Source: PFL25 sp046260155
GTDB lineage: Bacteria; Chloroflexota; Anaerolineae; Anaerolineales; UBA4823
Reading direction: 5' to 3'
Length of the DNA: 64,000 nt
NCBI GenBank assembly: GCA_046260155.1
Contig: JBJYXV010000069.1
Span: 51,584 to 115,583 of the forward strand
Position 1 is the stretch's first letter; each line of letters opens with the position of its first letter. Both the position numbers and the translations under genes were made by a program. Below the pieces are notes generated by a model. The model had not been told where the DNA came from and searched no databases. It was given only the letters and a program-made list of their open reading frames with translations. Shown here piece by piece: positions 7,123-16,750 of this stretch.

Positions 7123-9242
7123 GGTGAATCTCCTTTATGCTTTCCATTATAGACCAGCTGCAGGGGGAGATGAATTAGAACCCGCGTGCCGCCAACTGGA
7201 CGCTGGGTGATGTCGAAGGTGCCCCCCAACTCCGCGGCGCGTTCTCTCATAGAGCTAATGCCAACCCCAGGAGAACTTGCAACTGGTAGGCCGCGACCAT
7301 CATCGGTAACTTTGATCTCAAGCCAGTGATTTGCTTTCAGATGGACTGCGGCATGGTCTGCTTGAGCATGCTTGATGACATTTGCTACAGCTTCCATTAC
7401 AATGCGGTAAGCAGCTACCTCGATGGCAGCCGGCAGATCTGGCATCTCATTGGGTGCGTGAAGTGTGATCTCCAGCTCACCAGGCAGTTGTAGAGAGGCG
7501 ATATGTTCTTCAATAGCAGGTAGCAGTCCAAGCTGGCCGAGAGCGGGAGGGCGAAGATCATAGGCGATCCGGCGTACTTCTCCAAGGGCTGTTTTTATTT
7601 GTGATTTGAGCTGGTAGAGCAAGTTTTCGACGGTGGCTGGGTCTTGGGAGAGTAAATTCTGGGCTGCTTCAACTTTGAAGCCCAAGCTGACCAATTGAGG
7701 ACCAAGACCATCATGCAGGTCGCGGCTTAATCGACGGCGTTCTTCTTCACGAGCGGTTATGATGCGTTCACGTGAGTGTTGTAAATTCTCGGTAAGCTGC
7801 ACTGTGTGAGCGGCTACACCGACGTGGCGGGCGATATCGGCCAGCAAGGCTTCTTCGGCAGGATTAAATGTCTCTCCTGCAGTTCTGGGCGCCATGACCA
7901 GCCGGCCAATGCGTTCGTTCTGGTAAATTAATGACAGCGCAGTGTACTGCTCACGCTTGGCGGGGGAATGGCCGAAGGATGCAGCCAAGCGTAAGCCACT
8001 TTGATCCATAAGCTCAAGACCCACGTAGGGCAGTTTGAGAGCTTGGGCAATCGTCTCGACAACGATAGGCAGTGTCGTTGCAGGGGAAAGTGAAGCCGCC
8101 AGGCGACGATCCAGGCCAGAAAGCACGGCATAGGGATCATCGCGCTCACCATACATCAGCCGGTTGACAGCTCGTTGAAGACGCTCGCGCACAGGTTGGA
8201 CCAACAGCGCGGCCAAGCCAGTCGCTAATAGTGAAATGAAGAGATTGTTACTCTGTTGGAAAAGTACCCCCGCGCCTCCTACAACCAGGACATAAATCCC
8301 AATCACTCCGGTGGTTAATGTGCCGTATACCAGCGTACGGTTAATGATCAGATCAATATCGTACAGCTTGTAACGTAAGATAGCGATAGAAGCTGCAATT
8401 GCAATGCCGAGGATGGTCAGATTGGTCAGGGTGATGCTGATTTCTGGGGACAGGGCGTGATCTGGCAAGATGAAACGCAGGAGTAAAACGTATAAGAATA
8501 TTACGGCCAGCAAACCCAGGGCATACACCATCCACTTCACCTGGTTCCTTTCTGTGCCTCGTGAGCGACGGAAACGAATCAGGAAGGCACCAATTGACCC
8601 AATGAAGCCAAATGCCAGCAGGATAAATCCCAGGTTGGCGATAAAGTCCAGGAAAGGAGCAAGAGAAGGAACGCCCAGCGGATTGCTGACTAGATCCCAA
8701 TACTCTAATGGTCCAGGGTGAAGCATAACCACCAAAACCGAGATAGCAATACCCAGAGATGCCGACCAGCTCACAAACCGCCAGCGGGGTGAGGGAAGAT
8801 CTCCATTGGGGAAATAGAGCAAGACGAGGGTAATGGGCAGGAAGAATGCAGGCATCCAAAGCCAGTTCGTTAACCAGCTGGTTAAATTGTAGATCATGCC
8901 CTGGGTGGCGTGTGAACTATAAGCCTGGATCACGATTGCCAAGCTCGAAAGGGTGTAAAGGATGCCAACCACCAGGAAGATCCAGCCGATAATATTCTTG
9001 GGCACACGCGATGCGATTAAGGCGCCGACCAGGGTGAAAGCGATGGTTAGAAAAGGGGTCAGCGCCTGGTGGCTGAGAAAAGCCTGGAAATTCCCACTTG
9101 TGATCGCCAGACGGACCGCAGCTGCGAAGGTGACCAAGACGGTAATGATCGACAGGGCTGCTAATGACCAGGCCAGGTAACCTGGTTTCCACACTGGCCA
9201 AGAAGTTGGCTTGGCACCAACGGAAGTTATAGTTCGACGCAT
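7119..9242 (-). CDS. Membrane sensor histidine kinase with GAF domain, NarL family
   Basis: 707 residues. Roughly residues 20–340 contain about nine hydrophobic helices. Then comes a conserved linker RLQRAVNRLMYGERDDPYAVLSG, a GAF-like domain (about 375–490), HisKA_3 with the phospho-accepting His in RRRLSRDLHDGLGPQL, and an ATPase domain with VIKHAQADHA, DDGRGLP and GVGISSMRERA. The stop TAG overlaps the putative ATA start of the regulator, indicating translational coupling. The stimulus is unknown. Confidence 0.9.
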   Translation of the reverse strand: MRRTITSVGAKPTSWPVWKPGYLAWSLAALSIITVLVTFAAAVRLAITSGNFQAFLSHQALTPFLTIAFTLVGALIASRVPKNIIGWIFLVVGILYTLSSLAIVIQAYSSHATQGMIYNLTSWLTNWLWMPAFFLPITLVLLYFPNGDLPSPRWRFVSWSASLGIAISVLVVMLHPGPLEYWDLVSNPLGVPSLAPFLDFIANLGFILLAFGFIGSIGAFLIRFRRSRGTERNQVKWMVYALGLLAVIFLYVLLLRFILPDHALSPEISITLTNLTILGIAIAASIAILRYKLYDIDLIINRTLVYGTLTTGVIGIYVLVVGGAGVLFQQSNNLFISLLATGLAALLVQPVRERLQRAVNRLMYGERDDPYAVLSGLDRRLAASLSPATTLPIVVETIAQALKLPYVGLELMDQSGLRLAASFGHSPAKREQYTALSLIYQNERIGRLVMAPRTAGETFNPAEEALLADIARHVGVAAHTVQLTENLQHSRERIITAREEERRRLSRDLHDGLGPQLVSLGFKVEAAQNLLSQDPATVENLLYQLKSQIKTALGEVRRIAYDLRPPALGQLGLLPAIEEHIASLQLPGELEITLHAPNEMPDLPAAIEVAAYRIVMEAVANVIKHAQADHAAVHLKANHWLEIKVTDDGRGLPVASSPGVGISSMRERAAELGGTFDITQRPVGGTRVLIHLPLQLVYNGKHKGDSP

Positions 9243-9265
9243 AGGCTAATTATAGACTAATTTTA

Positions 9266-9694
9266 TCAAATTGTTCTTGTTTGTGGTCCTGATTTGCGGC
9301 GATATTGGTTCACCGAGCGCTGCTCACGTACTGAATTCCAGGCCTGATAAACCAGCATCACTGCCAGCACAATATCCACCAGGGCCAGGACAGGGTGGAA
9401 GGCGGAAAGGACCGGCAGCGAGCTGCGCAAGAAGATCAAGACATCAGCCTGGATGGCGAAAACGATGAAAAGCAGCCAGGTGAGCCATTTCGTTCTCCGG
9501 GGCATGTGTCCCAGGTAAACTGTGACCAGCATGACCAACAGCGGGAAGGCAAGGCCGTGACCGAGGTCGCGGTGGTACGACCAACCCATCTCCAAAGCCA
9601 CCACCACCATACCGGCTAGGAAAACCTGCAGTGCAACGCCGATCGAGAATAGAGAAGAAGCGAGCAAATATACGATGCGGGAACTCTTTTCCAT
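9266..9694 (-). CDS. Four-helix membrane protein (DUF6220-like)
   Basis: 142 residues with four hydrophobic segments, beginning IVYLLASSLFSIGVALQVFLAGM, and a conserved-looking HRDLGHGLAFPLLVMLV segment containing two His residues. The tail is basic (QYRRKSGPQTRTI). It resembles the uncharacterised DUF6220 family by size, helix order and the early GVALQVFLAG motif, but this is from memory. AAGGAG precedes the ATG by five bases. It follows another membrane protein in the same direction by 47 bp. Confidence 0.65.
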   Translation of the reverse strand: MEKSSRIVYLLASSLFSIGVALQVFLAGMVVVALEMGWSYHRDLGHGLAFPLLVMLVTVYLGHMPRRTKWLTWLLFIVFAIQADVLIFLRSSLPVLSAFHPVLALVDIVLAVMLVYQAWNSVREQRSVNQYRRKSGPQTRTI

Positions 9695-9741
9695 ATTTTC
9701 TCCTTATGTGGTTTACCAGATATGGTTAATAAAACCGAGTT

Positions 9742-10338
9742 TCAAGTTACAGCTGCAACATCAGCGACCATTGCGTTGGACATCAAGAGACGCCCAAACC
9801 AGATCACCCAGAATAGGCCGGAGACCGCATTGAGCAGCAGTCCGATCATTGCCAGGGGGTGCTGCTCACCCCCAATCTGGAATCCTACCGCGCCAACTAC
9901 CGAGGCAATTCCGTACAGGATCATCACCCAAGTCAAACCAGGTGGTAGGTTGTGTGCGCCGCGGGCCAGGAAAGCGTGGATCAGGACGAAAATCCCGACG
10001 AGTGCAGTCATAATGAGCACCGCGGTGAAGGTTTGCTCGAACTGCACTCGGCCGATGACCAGCAGGAACTGCAAAATCACGAAGGTCAAAACCGCAGCAG
10101 ATCCGAGCAGACTGGCAAATCCGCTCAACTTCGCGTTGAAGTCTCGATTCATCAGGAAGAGGGCCACCGCCAAGGGCAGGTAGGAGAGCATCCAGATAAT
10201 ACTTAAGCTGTCATTGATGCGTCCCCAAATGCCACCGATGCTGAAGAAAAGCATCAGGGCGATCATACTGAGGATAAAGATGGCGGCATTGAAATATGCT
10301 GACCAGCCAGCAAAACGATATAGTGTTTCTTCATTCAT
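9742..10338 (-). CDS. Six-helix integral membrane protein, function unknown
   Basis: 198 residues with about six membrane helices and short loops; the first is near residues 15–35 (AAIFILSMIALMLFFSIGG). The N-terminal segment EETLYRFAGWSAYFNAA and overall size recall DUF4386-type membrane proteins, without certainty. AAGGAG is seven bases before the ATG. It lies in a minus-strand run with the Asp-box propeller and cytochrome c genes upstream and the four-helix protein downstream, so it could be cotranscribed with them. Confidence 0.7.
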   Translation of the reverse strand: MNEETLYRFAGWSAYFNAAIFILSMIALMLFFSIGGIWGRINDSLSIIWMLSYLPLAVALFLMNRDFNAKLSGFASLLGSAAVLTFVILQFLLVIGRVQFEQTFTAVLIMTALVGIFVLIHAFLARGAHNLPPGLTWVMILYGIASVVGAVGFQIGGEQHPLAMIGLLLNAVSGLFWVIWFGRLLMSNAMVADVAAVT

Positions 10339-10378
10339 GTCGGGTCTCCTTGGGTAATAAAATAGGATTTAACAGCAG

Positions 10379-11383
10379 CTAGTTGTCCACATTCAGGACA
10401 AGCATCGCGCGCTGGATACGGCTGAACCTGACCGGCAGCTGCTGCCAAGCCTCGCCATAATCGCTCGATCGCCAGACCTGCCCGTTAGTCAAACCAGCAT
10501 AAAGCTGTCCGGGTTGGCCTGGTTGGGTGAGCAGTGCAATGGGCATCGAGTCTAGCGGGTGATCCTGCCAGCCGATCGGCTGCCATTCAGCTCCACCTAC
10601 CGTGCGGTAGAGGTACGCCTCGGCCTGGGCGCCGTATGCCTTGCCTGGGCCAGGCGCTACCGAGACATACCAGATCTCGGGTTTCAGCGGGTCAGCTGCA
10701 CAGGCGACGCCGTAATTTTTCGCTAAACCCTGCTTGTTTTTACGCCAGTTCAATCCCCCATCCTGGCTGAAGGAAGCGCCACCCCCTGAGCCGCCTGCCT
10801 GGTAAGCCCACTTCCCTTTCGTGCTATGGAAGGACAGCCAGTGATTGTCTCGCAAGGCTCCTTTGCGGTGGGCTGACCAGGTCTGACCGCCATCCTGGCT
10901 GCGTACAACTGCACCAAATTCGATCCCAGCCAGCAATACCTGTGGATCCTCGGGAGAGATGGCAATGCTCTGGACATAAGCTTGGAAGGGAGATTCTGCT
11001 GGAGAAAACCACCACCAGCGTCCCGGAATGCGTCGAAAGCCAGTTAACTCTGACCAACTTTCCCCGGCGTCTCGCGAGAAGAACATGGCAGCTGGCCTGG
11101 TTCCTGCGAAAATCGTACCCGGTTCATGCGGGCTGACTGCCAGGGATTTGACCACCATATCTTGCAGTCCAAGCGGATGCCATGTCTCGCCGTAATCTTT
11201 CGAGTGGACGACACCCTGACCCTGAGTCCCCGCATACACAGTCTTCTGGTCAAATGGATCACCAGCCAGGCAGCGGGCATCTATATCCGGGAGGGGGGCG
11301 GCTACCGACCACTCCACGTTTCCATTTCCTTCAGCACGTACGATGCTGTTCCCAGTGGTTGCAATTATGATGGTTCTACTCAT
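10379..11383 (-). CDS. Asp-box (BNR/sortilin-like) beta-propeller protein
   Basis: 334 residues with repeated Asp-box motifs S-x-D-x-G-x-x-W: SKDYGETW, SRDAGESW, SQDGGQTW, SQDGGLNW and SSDYGEAW. These mark the blades of a six- or seven-bladed propeller of the sialidase/VPS10 type. There is no signal peptide and no membrane segment, so it appears cytoplasmic. Related propellers sense or scaffold; no catalytic residues can be assigned. A clear relative of similar length lies at 51851–52822. It follows the cytochrome c gene by 21 bp in the same direction. Confidence 0.85.
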   Translation of the reverse strand: MSRTIIIATTGNSIVRAEGNGNVEWSVAAPLPDIDARCLAGDPFDQKTVYAGTQGQGVVHSKDYGETWHPLGLQDMVVKSLAVSPHEPGTIFAGTRPAAMFFSRDAGESWSELTGFRRIPGRWWWFSPAESPFQAYVQSIAISPEDPQVLLAGIEFGAVVRSQDGGQTWSAHRKGALRDNHWLSFHSTKGKWAYQAGGSGGGASFSQDGGLNWRKNKQGLAKNYGVACAADPLKPEIWYVSVAPGPGKAYGAQAEAYLYRTVGGAEWQPIGWQDHPLDSMPIALLTQPGQPGQLYAGLTNGQVWRSSDYGEAWQQLPVRFSRIQRAMLVLNVDN

Positions 11384-11404
11384 TTCCTGCTCCTGTTATC
11401 TGAA

Positions 11405-12289
11405 TTATTCAAAGTTCATTTCGCGTTCGGGCAGCGAAGCCAGGTACATCCAAATCGCCTGCAGTTCTTCATCGTGGAACTTTGCCCAGGACTTCCACGG
11501 CATGTATTCGGGGTCCATCTGATGGCGGCTGGGGGTTACTCCTGTGCGCATGGCCTGGATGAAATCGGTCTCACTCCAGGCAACCAGGCCGCCACCAGGT
11601 GTGAGATTTGGCGCAATGGGTGATCCCTGGATAGGGGATTGAGCTCCTGACAAATCTTCACCATGGCAGGATGCGCATAAAGCGGTAAGGTATTCACCGT
11701 ATGCCAGGTTTGCACCGATTTCAGGCATCGCGGTAAATGGTTGATCATGATCTATCATTTCAGCGGCAAATATATCGCCCATAACGCCAGCCGCTACCAT
11801 GATGTGTGCGATGAAACTCAAATCAGGCGGCGGGGTATCCTTGTCAATATAGGGCACTGTTTTCAGGTAAGCAATAATAGCTCCCAGGTCTTCTGCACTG
11901 AATTGGGCGAAAGCCTCAGAGGGCATGGCAATGATCTGGCGTCCCTCTGGTCCAACAGCATGCCGAATTGCAAGGACCAGCTGTTCATTAGTTCGCCGAT
12001 CAGCCAGACCGGTGATATTGGCGGTATATATTGTCCCGATCATGGGATCATCTAACAAGACATCGCCAGCAAGATCAGCCCCGTGACAGGAAGTACAATT
12101 GACGTCCACCATGTGCTCCCCACGGGCGAGAGATACCTCATCGTTTGGGATACTGATGGCAGGGGGTGTAACTGTGCGGGTTTTATTCAAGGTTGACTTA
12201 CCCATAATATACAGGACAAGAGCAGAGGTAACTACCAATCCAACCAGGACCGCAAGAATGATTCCGAGCCACTTTAATACTTTGCGCAC
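11405..12289 (-). CDS. Membrane-anchored di-heme cytochrome c
   Basis: 294 residues from the GTG at 12289. This start is preferred over the in-frame TTG at 12304 because the TTG overlaps the ribosome-binding site GAGGAG. A single N-terminal membrane helix (WLGIILAVLVGLVVTSALVLYI) anchors two cytochrome c domains outside the membrane. The heme sites are CTSCH (about 65–69) and CASCH (about 205–209), each followed by candidate axial Met residues (IAMPSEAF; EYMPWKS). It would carry electrons between membrane enzymes; the partner is not visible here. Confidence 0.9.
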   Translation of the reverse strand: MRKVLKWLGIILAVLVGLVVTSALVLYIMGKSTLNKTRTVTPPAISIPNDEVSLARGEHMVDVNCTSCHGADLAGDVLLDDPMIGTIYTANITGLADRRTNEQLVLAIRHAVGPEGRQIIAMPSEAFAQFSAEDLGAIIAYLKTVPYIDKDTPPPDLSFIAHIMVAAGVMGDIFAAEMIDHDQPFTAMPEIGANLAYGEYLTALCASCHGEDLSGAQSPIQGSPIAPNLTPGGGLVAWSETDFIQAMRTGVTPSRHQMDPEYMPWKSWAKFHDEELQAIWMYLASLPEREMNFE

Positions 12290-12498
12290 TTTGTTACTCC
12301 TCAACCAGATTTATTGCTAAGAATGACTAGATTTTAGACAAAAGTTGTCCCATTGTCATGGGGCAGCAGTCCCAATCAGGCGGGCAGTTGGCTGATTAGT
12401 CTAGGACGTTGATCAAATAGATTTGCAGCGCCTACTCACAGGCATTTCAAAACTATTTCACTAATCGAGTTTGTATATCCAGGATTGGGATGAGCTGC

Positions 12499-13071
12499 TC
12501 AATCCAATTTGGCTTGAATTTTGACCAGCACGATTGCTGAAACAAGGATGATCGACATTAGTATGATCACCCCTTTCAGGGTACCGGGTGTGCTGCCCAG
12601 GAAGGGGATGTTATGTCCAGGGCCGAGGGCAAAGACGAATCCAGCCAAGCCGGTGGAAACCATTGCCCGTGGGGTGCGTGAGATCATCCATCCCGCCAAT
12701 CCCCCAACAAGCGTCGCTGGAGCCAGCAATTCCAAGATGAAAATCAGTGTCGCTTGCCCCACACTTATCATCAACAATCCTCCAGGTACGCTGACATCAA
12801 ACATAGGCACTCGCATCTCAGCCAAGATGATGGAAGGAAGTAAGATTGAAGCGATCAGTGTCACCAGCGACAGGGCTGTCCATCGGTGAGGTGGCAGGTT
12901 GGGGTGAAGTTCCGCAAACGACCATCCGACTGCTATTCCACCAAGTGCGGCGACCACCAATCCTGCTGGAAAGATAAACCAGATTGGCTTGATCCAAATG
13001 TGATGGATAACCAGAAAGACAGTCAAGCCAGTAGCGCCAGAGGCTACACCTGCAAGCAGATATGATTTCAC
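12499..13071 (-). CDS. Six-helix membrane protein, function unknown
   Basis: 190 residues from a GTG at 13071. That GTG overlaps the stop of the upstream NmrA-like gene as GTGA, which indicates translational coupling; a longer frame from 13209 would run inside that gene and reads as non-membrane sequence. The product has about six helices and a motif GPGHNIPFLGSTPGTLKG before the last one. No family recognised. Being tied to an NAD(P)-binding reductase, it may take part in the same process. Confidence 0.65.
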   Translation of the reverse strand: MKSYLLAGVASGATGLTVFLVIHHIWIKPIWFIFPAGLVVAALGGIAVGWSFAELHPNLPPHRWTALSLVTLIASILLPSIILAEMRVPMFDVSVPGGLLMISVGQATLIFILELLAPATLVGGLAGWMISRTPRAMVSTGLAGFVFALGPGHNIPFLGSTPGTLKGVIILMSIILVSAIVLVKIQAKLD

Positions 13072-13958
13072 CCAAATCCACCGTTGCGTCTCATCCGTAA
13101 CCAGCTCTCCACATCTAACATTTCGGGACACACCTCCCGGGAATTTTCTAAGATCTCCAATAATCCCTGGTGTCCTATTTCTGCAAGATAACCCACCATC
13201 CACTTCCACATCTGCACGAATTCGTCTTCAGCCAATTTACCAAATAACCATGGCGGGAGGGGAACTCGGAAAGGTTTTCTTCCATCGATGGCAGTGAATA
13301 TGGTGCGACATTGCTGCAAAGTTTTTACATCGCCGCACAGATTTAGGTCACGACCAATGTATTTCTCTGGAGCATCGAAGATATTAGCGATAGCGATGCC
13401 AATATCCCGAACTGCTACCCAAGGAAGGGGTGTCTCCCATCCGAGGATTTCGGGATATACCCCCCAGGCAGCCATTGCAGGGTAAAATTCTTTCTCAGAA
13501 AGCAACTCCATAAAGGGCACCGGCCTGAGAGTAGTAAATGGCAGGTCCAGCTCGTGCATGTATGCTTCCACCTCGATCTTGCTATCGAAGTGGGGGAGAC
13601 CTGAATGCGGAGAGCCAGTCCCAGCCGATCCGTATACCAGGTGTTCGACCCGGGCTGATTGGGCGGCTTCAGCTACAAATTTACCTTGCCGGATTTCTCC
13701 ATCAACACCGCTTGTGGTCCAGTTCTGGACACTGAGCACCCGCTTAAATCCCTGGAATGCAGCTGCAAGAGAATCCATATCTTCCATATCAGCTTGAAAA
13801 ATCTCTGCACCCCAGTTGGCTAGTGTCATGGCTTTCTCATACCCTGGATTGCGGGTTACAGCGCGAACGTGCCAATCACGATTCAGCAGCTCACGTGTGG
13901 CAGCACCACCAATGTTCCCTGTTGCTCCAAATATCAGAACTTGTTTTTTGTCATTCAT
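13068..13958 (-). CDS. NmrA-family NAD(P)-binding protein (atypical SDR)
   Basis: 296 residues. The Rossmann motif GATGNIGGAATREL is at the N-terminus, followed by VRAVTRNP as the cofactor-specificity strand and loop. The NmrA pattern continues with LVYGSAGTG and TTLRPVPFMELL. The family includes NADPH-dependent oxidoreductases such as quinone and isoflavone reductases, and redox sensors without catalysis. There is no canonical Tyr-x3-Lys. The ATG at 13958 is chosen because GGAGG lies five bases before it; the in-frame TTG at 13970 overlaps that site. Confidence 0.85.
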   Translation of the reverse strand: MNDKKQVLIFGATGNIGGAATRELLNRDWHVRAVTRNPGYEKAMTLANWGAEIFQADMEDMDSLAAAFQGFKRVLSVQNWTTSGVDGEIRQGKFVAEAAQSARVEHLVYGSAGTGSPHSGLPHFDSKIEVEAYMHELDLPFTTLRPVPFMELLSEKEFYPAMAAWGVYPEILGWETPLPWVAVRDIGIAIANIFDAPEKYIGRDLNLCGDVKTLQQCRTIFTAIDGRKPFRVPLPPWLFGKLAEDEFVQMWKWMVGYLAEIGHQGLLEILENSREVCPEMLDVESWLRMRRNGGFG

Positions 13959-14267
13959 TGTGTCCTCCAATATACTTTGATCATGACGATGTGCAATCCA
14001 TCCAATTGACGGCAGATGTGCACATGGCTGTCAGTACAGATAGATTTTGTGCCGAGAATAACCGGATTCTAGCTGACCCGTGTCCCGGCGTCATGAGTTA
14101 GGGGTCCTATCTATCCCGGGAATTTTCATCCTGATCTCTCTGGGCATTGTGATTTGGATTTCACCACACTTCCCCCTTCTTTTCATAATTTTTTCACAAC
14201 TTCTTGGGATACTGAATACCAACGAACACAATAGGGTAGCTCATAAGAATAAAATTGGAGGTATTTC

Positions 14268-14708
14268 ATGTATCGAGTTGGAATATTTATCAGGGTGCTG
14301 TTGGCGATACTGCTGGTAGCTGTAATCGTCGCTGGCGGAGTGGCGATCTACCGGGCAGGATGGGCGCAGGGCTTCCGGGTAAGCACAATTACAGCAGGTG
14401 GTGAGGAAATTGACTCCGGGATGCTGGTGCCGGGTTTCGGAGGCTATATGTACGGTCCTCACTATCCAGGTTTTGGTTTCCCATTTTTCGGAGTGTGCCT
14501 TGGGATTGGATTCATTTTCTTAATCATGTTCCTTGTGAGAGGGCTTTTAAGGCCGTGGGGGGCAGGCTACCCTCACTATGGAAAGTGGCGATATGGACCC
14601 ATGCCGCCCTGGGTAAAAGACTGGGAAGAATTTCGCCAGAAAAAGGCTGGGGAAAAGGAAGCTGGTGAAGATCCGGGTGAAGGACAATCTTCATCCAGGC
14701 AAGCGTGA
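14268..14708 (+). CDS. Small two-helix membrane protein ahead of a two-component system
   Basis: 146 residues. The first helix is near residues 5–27 and the second in FFGVCLGIGFIFLIMFLVRGLL. A Gly/Tyr/Pro-rich stretch (GFGGYMYGPHYPGFGFPFFG) lies between them and an acidic/basic tail (EFRQKKAGEKEAGEDPGEG) at the end. No known domain. GGAGG lies seven bases before the ATG. It is followed after 55 bp by an OmpR-type regulator and kinase, so it may be an accessory membrane component or target of that system. Confidence 0.65.
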   Translation: MYRVGIFIRVLLAILLVAVIVAGGVAIYRAGWAQGFRVSTITAGGEEIDSGMLVPGFGGYMYGPHYPGFGFPFFGVCLGIGFIFLIMFLVRGLLRPWGAGYPHYGKWRYGPMPPWVKDWEEFRQKKAGEKEAGEDPGEGQSSSRQA

Positions 14709-14763
14709 GGAACTTACGCGCGATCTAAGCAGGTAACGGATATTTTAGGTTACACTTGCTAAG

Positions 14764-15462
14764 ATGAACGAGCTGATCCTGGTTGTGGATGACGAGAGTG
14801 ATATTGTGAAGCTGGCCCGGGACTATCTAGAACAGGCCAGCTTCCGCGTGTTGTCGGCGAGCGATGGTGTCAATGCTCTTGAAGCGGCGCGCAGTGAGCA
14901 GCCTGATCTGGTGGTGCTGGATTTAAACCTGCCCGGAATGGATGGATTGGATGTATGCCGCAAATTGAGGCAAGAATCAGACATGCCGATCATCATGTTA
15001 ACTGCGAGAGTGGAGGAGACGGATCGCCTGATCGGGTTGGAACTGGGTGCGGATGATTATATTATCAAACCCTTTTCACCGCGTGAGCTGGTCGCTCGTG
15101 TACGCGCGGTGTTGCGAAGAATTGGTAGCGACACCAGGCAAGTGAACATCCTGCGGGTGGCTGATCTGGAAATTCATTTAGCCGGTCACCGTGTAACACG
15201 AGCAGGGGAACTGGTGGAATTATCCAGGATCGAATTCAACTTGCTGGTAATTCTGGCTCAACATCCCGGCCTGACATACACACGCGCTCAGCTGCTGGAG
15301 CGGATCCATGGTTATGCATTCGACGGGTATGACCGCAGTATTGATGCACATATCAAAAATCTGCGCCGCAAGCTGGAGCCCAACCCTTCTGAGCCGGTAT
15401 ACGTCATAACGGTGTACGGCATCGGATATAAATTCAGTGAGCAAGAGGATCTGGGTAGATAG
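14764..15462 (+). CDS. OmpR-family response regulator
   Basis: 232 residues: receiver with Asp9/Asp10 (VVDDE) and phospho-acceptor Asp53 (LVVLDLNLPG), the conserved ADDYIIKPF with Lys, and a C-terminal winged helix (ELVELSRIEFNLLVILAQHPG, then RSIDAHIKNLRRKLE and VYGIGYKF). The kinase begins three bases after the stop. No strong ribosome-binding site is visible; a TACACT -10-like element lies a few bases before the ATG. Confidence 0.93.
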   Translation: MNELILVVDDESDIVKLARDYLEQASFRVLSASDGVNALEAARSEQPDLVVLDLNLPGMDGLDVCRKLRQESDMPIIMLTARVEETDRLIGLELGADDYIIKPFSPRELVARVRAVLRRIGSDTRQVNILRVADLEIHLAGHRVTRAGELVELSRIEFNLLVILAQHPGLTYTRAQLLERIHGYAFDGYDRSIDAHIKNLRRKLEPNPSEPVYVITVYGIGYKFSEQEDLGR

Positions 15463-15465
15463 CTG

Positions 15466-16569
15466 ATGCACCGCAGAGGAATAAGGCGCTGGAAAAAATA
15501 TCGCTGGATACCGCCGGAAGAGTTCCGTTCAAACTGGCAAGATAAGCGGCGCAAACTGTTTTTCCGCTTTGTGGGGATAATTGTACTTTCCATGGTGTTC
15601 TTCCTGTTAGGAATGGCAGGACTGGCATATTTCCTGACCAACCTATTTGGCGGAGGTGGGCAGGCAACCGCGCTGGTGTGGGTGCTCGGGTGCGGGATGG
15701 CAGTGACTTTTCCAGTATTGGTTGGTCTGGTCGCTGTGCGTTCTTTTCGCAGTACCTTCGATCCGTTAGCCAGGGTGATGGCTGCTGCAGATGAGGTGGC
15801 AGAAGGGGATTTCAGCGTGCGCGTTCCTGAGCAGGGGGCGGGAGATTTCAGGCGATTGGCGCGGTCCTTCAACCGTATGGTGGATGAACTGGAGCGCTCT
15901 GATCTTAACCGGCGCAACCTGATGGCGGATGTTGCGCACGAGCTGCGCACTCCACTGCATATCATACAGGGCAACCTGGAGGGAATCGCTGACGGGGTGT
16001 ACGAGGCGGATGAAGGCGAGATCGAACGCCTGTTGGGGGAAACGCGGCAGCTGTCGCGCCTGGTAGAAGATTTACGCACGCTGTCGCTGGCAGAAGCGGG
16101 ACAGCTGCCAATGAAATGGGAGCAGGTTAATATAAAAGATCTGCTGGCAGATGTAGCAACGAGCTTCAGCGGACAAGCCGAGGCAGCGGAGGTGGATTTA
16201 TCTTATGCACTGAGTGGAGAGGCTGGGGCACTGCAGGCCAGAGGGGATGCGGGCAGGCTTGATCAGGTGCTGAGCAACCTGGTAGCAAATGCCCTGGATC
16301 ACACCCCACCTGGCGGTCAAATCCATATGCAGGCAGAACGATACCAGGAAGGGATTATGATCAGGGTGTCCGATGATGGAAGCGGAATTCCAGCAGGGGA
16401 CCTGCCATTTATTTTTGACCGCTTCTGGCGCGGGGAAGGCAGGCGGCAGGCAGGAAGCGGCCTGGGGCTGGCGATCGCCAAACACCTGGTGGAAGCGCAT
16501 GGGGGTGAGATCAGCGTGGAGAGCCAGCTGGGGGAAGGGACCAGTTTTACCATTTGCCTGCCCAACTAA
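15466..16569 (+). CDS. Sensor histidine kinase (HAMP–HisKA–HATPase)
   Basis: 367 residues. Two membrane helices (about 33–58 and 68–92) enclose a very short outside loop, so extracellular sensing is limited. A HAMP domain follows (FDPLARVMAAADEVAEGDFSVRV), then HisKA with phospho-accepting His158 in MADVAHELRTPLH. The ATPase boxes are NLVANALDHTPPGG, DDGSGIP and GSGLGLAIAKHLVEAHGG. Partner of the regulator just upstream; both may be cotranscribed with the small membrane protein at 14268. Confidence 0.92.
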   Translation: MHRRGIRRWKKYRWIPPEEFRSNWQDKRRKLFFRFVGIIVLSMVFFLLGMAGLAYFLTNLFGGGGQATALVWVLGCGMAVTFPVLVGLVAVRSFRSTFDPLARVMAAADEVAEGDFSVRVPEQGAGDFRRLARSFNRMVDELERSDLNRRNLMADVAHELRTPLHIIQGNLEGIADGVYEADEGEIERLLGETRQLSRLVEDLRTLSLAEAGQLPMKWEQVNIKDLLADVATSFSGQAEAAEVDLSYALSGEAGALQARGDAGRLDQVLSNLVANALDHTPPGGQIHMQAERYQEGIMIRVSDDGSGIPAGDLPFIFDRFWRGEGRRQAGSGLGLAIAKHLVEAHGGEISVESQLGEGTSFTICLPN

Positions 16570-16750
16570 CGAGGGTAAATTTACCTAATTTTAAATCGGG
16601 ATAGAATACCAATTAATTCTGATAAATTTATGCAGGAACGAATGTATCACTGATTGTGCAATATCATTCCTAAAGGTTGAACGAACCACCTAGACAGGTG
16701 TAAGAGGGAATTGGATATATTTCCTAACACAACGAAGAAGTGAAAGGGGG

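Noticed and set aside
13072..13209. N-terminal extension of the membrane protein gene ending at 12499
   Set aside because: It lies inside the NmrA-like gene in another frame; the GTGA overlap at 13068–13071 gives a better start.
15312..16079. 255-codon minus-strand frame
   Set aside because: Ser/Arg-rich shadow of the OmpR-type regulator and kinase genes on the plus strand.
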